From the NCBI GenBank assembly GCA_013698135.1, contig JACCVM010000039.1:1-6054 (forward strand): a stretch of 6,054 nucleotides of DNA, read 5' to 3'. Source of the DNA: Euzebyaceae bacterium (lineage in GTDB: Bacteria > Actinomycetota > Nitriliruptoria > Euzebyales > Egibacteraceae). Position 1 is the first letter of the stretch. Every line of letters starts with the position of its first letter. Both the position numbers and the translations under genes were made by a program. This document shows, one piece after another, positions 5,565-6,054 of this stretch. Below the pieces are notes generated by a model, which was given only the letters and a program-made list of their open reading frames with translations, ran no database searches and had not been told where the DNA came from.

Positions 5565-6054
5565 AGCGGGATCGCCAGTCGAACGCTGGTGCCCGACGGG
5601 GTCGAGTTGGCGGAGAAGGTGCCGCCCAGCTCGCTTTCGATCAGGGAGCGCGCGATCTGCAGACCGAGATTGGCCACAGCGTCGAGCGTCACACCCTGCG
5701 GCAGCCCAACACCGTCGTCGCTGACCTCGACGCCGAGGACCGGACCGTCGTGGGAGAAGCTGATGCGCACCGTGCCGCCCACGGCCGCGGCGCTGTCCTC
5801 GGCGCCGGGAAAGGCGTGCTCGACGGAGTTCTGCAGCAACTCGGTCAGCACCAGGGCCAGCGGCGTGGCGATCTCCGCCGACAGGTCCCCGGGCTCTCCC
5901 TCCATCTCGAACAGCACGGGGATGTCAGGATCGGTCAACCCGTCGGCCAGCATGTCGATGACCCGCCGCGCCACCTTGGCGAAGTCGACACGCTCGCGTG
6001 ACTCCTGGCTGAGCGTCTCGTGCACCAGCGCGATCGAGGCGATGCGGCGCACGC
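5558..6054 (-). CDS. pdtaS: PdtaS-like sensor histidine kinase, C-terminal part
   Basis: Only the last 165 or so codons are in the window; the gene continues past the right edge. The visible protein begins inside the dimerisation domain with RRIASIALVHETLS, the second helix typical of HisKA_2 kinases. The HATPase domain follows: N box ELLQNSVEHAF with the Mg-binding Asn, G1 box DDGVGLP, G2 region NLGLQIARSL, and the final SGTSVRLAIP strand. The closest match I know is M. tuberculosis PdtaS (Rv3220c), which shares the ALVHETLS, TELxQNxxEHAF and DDGxGLPQG patterns and also lies next to whiB1. There PdtaS is a cytosolic kinase with GAF and PAS sensor domains that phosphorylates PdtaR, an ANTAR response regulator acting on RNA. 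The phosphoacceptor His and any sensor domains are off-window, so they are unverified here. The GTG at 6052 aligns within the conserved helix and is not a start. Confidence 0.88.
   Translation of the reverse strand, partial: VRRIASIALVHETLSQESRERVDFAKVARRVIDMLADGLTDPDIPVLFEMEGEPGDLSAEIATPLALVLTELLQNSVEHAFPGAEDSAAAVGGTVRISFSHDGPVLGVEVSDDGVGLPQGVTLDAVANLGLQIARSLIESELGGTFSANSTPSGTSVRLAIPLR

Overview
This is a GC-rich, plus/minus mixed stretch of a high-GC actinobacterial chromosome. The strongest taxonomic clues are a WhiB1-type iron-sulfur regulator (a family restricted to Actinobacteria and their phages) lying tail to tail with a PdtaS-like sensor kinase. That is the arrangement of Rv3219 (whiB1) and Rv3220c (pdtaS) in Mycobacterium tuberculosis. 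The proteins differ enough from mycobacterial ones that I would only say a non-mycobacterial actinomycete; I cannot name a genus.

Layout, left to right. Two imperfect direct copies of a 28-bp motif with a 40-bp period sit at the left edge. Next comes a minus-strand SAM-dependent methyltransferase (65-688). The apparently empty 360 bp after it (689-1048) holds divergent regulatory palindromes and what I read as the frameshifted remains of a trypsin-like peptidase gene (about 760-1040, plus). Then come a complete class A penicillin-binding protein with a lipobox-like N-terminus and a Ser-Pro repeat tail (1049-3250, plus) and, 27 bp further on, a diacylglycerol-kinase-family lipid kinase with its own likely leaderless promoter (3278-4198, plus). 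A glycerophosphodiester phosphodiesterase runs towards it on the minus strand (4251-4988). A roughly 280-bp divergent intergenic region follows, carrying a perfect CRP-type palindrome. It leads into whiB1 (5269-5520, plus), which converges on the C-terminal part of pdtaS (5558 to the right edge, minus).

Functional reading. The middle of the window is cell-envelope work: peptidoglycan polymerisation and crosslinking by the PBP, lipid phosphorylation by the kinase, and glycerophosphodiester turnover by the phosphodiesterase. The right end is signalling: WhiB1 as a probable [4Fe-4S] transcription factor, with a cAMP-receptor-type site upstream, and PdtaS as a cytosolic histidine kinase whose usual partner is an ANTAR-domain RNA-binding response regulator encoded elsewhere.

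I found no CRISPR array, tRNA, rRNA, transposase or clearly new multi-gene system. The observations most worth following up are the decayed peptidase gene, the CRP-like site ahead of whiB1, the possible lipoprotein anchoring of the PBP, and the left-edge repeats. Most other long open frames are out-of-frame shadows of these genes.
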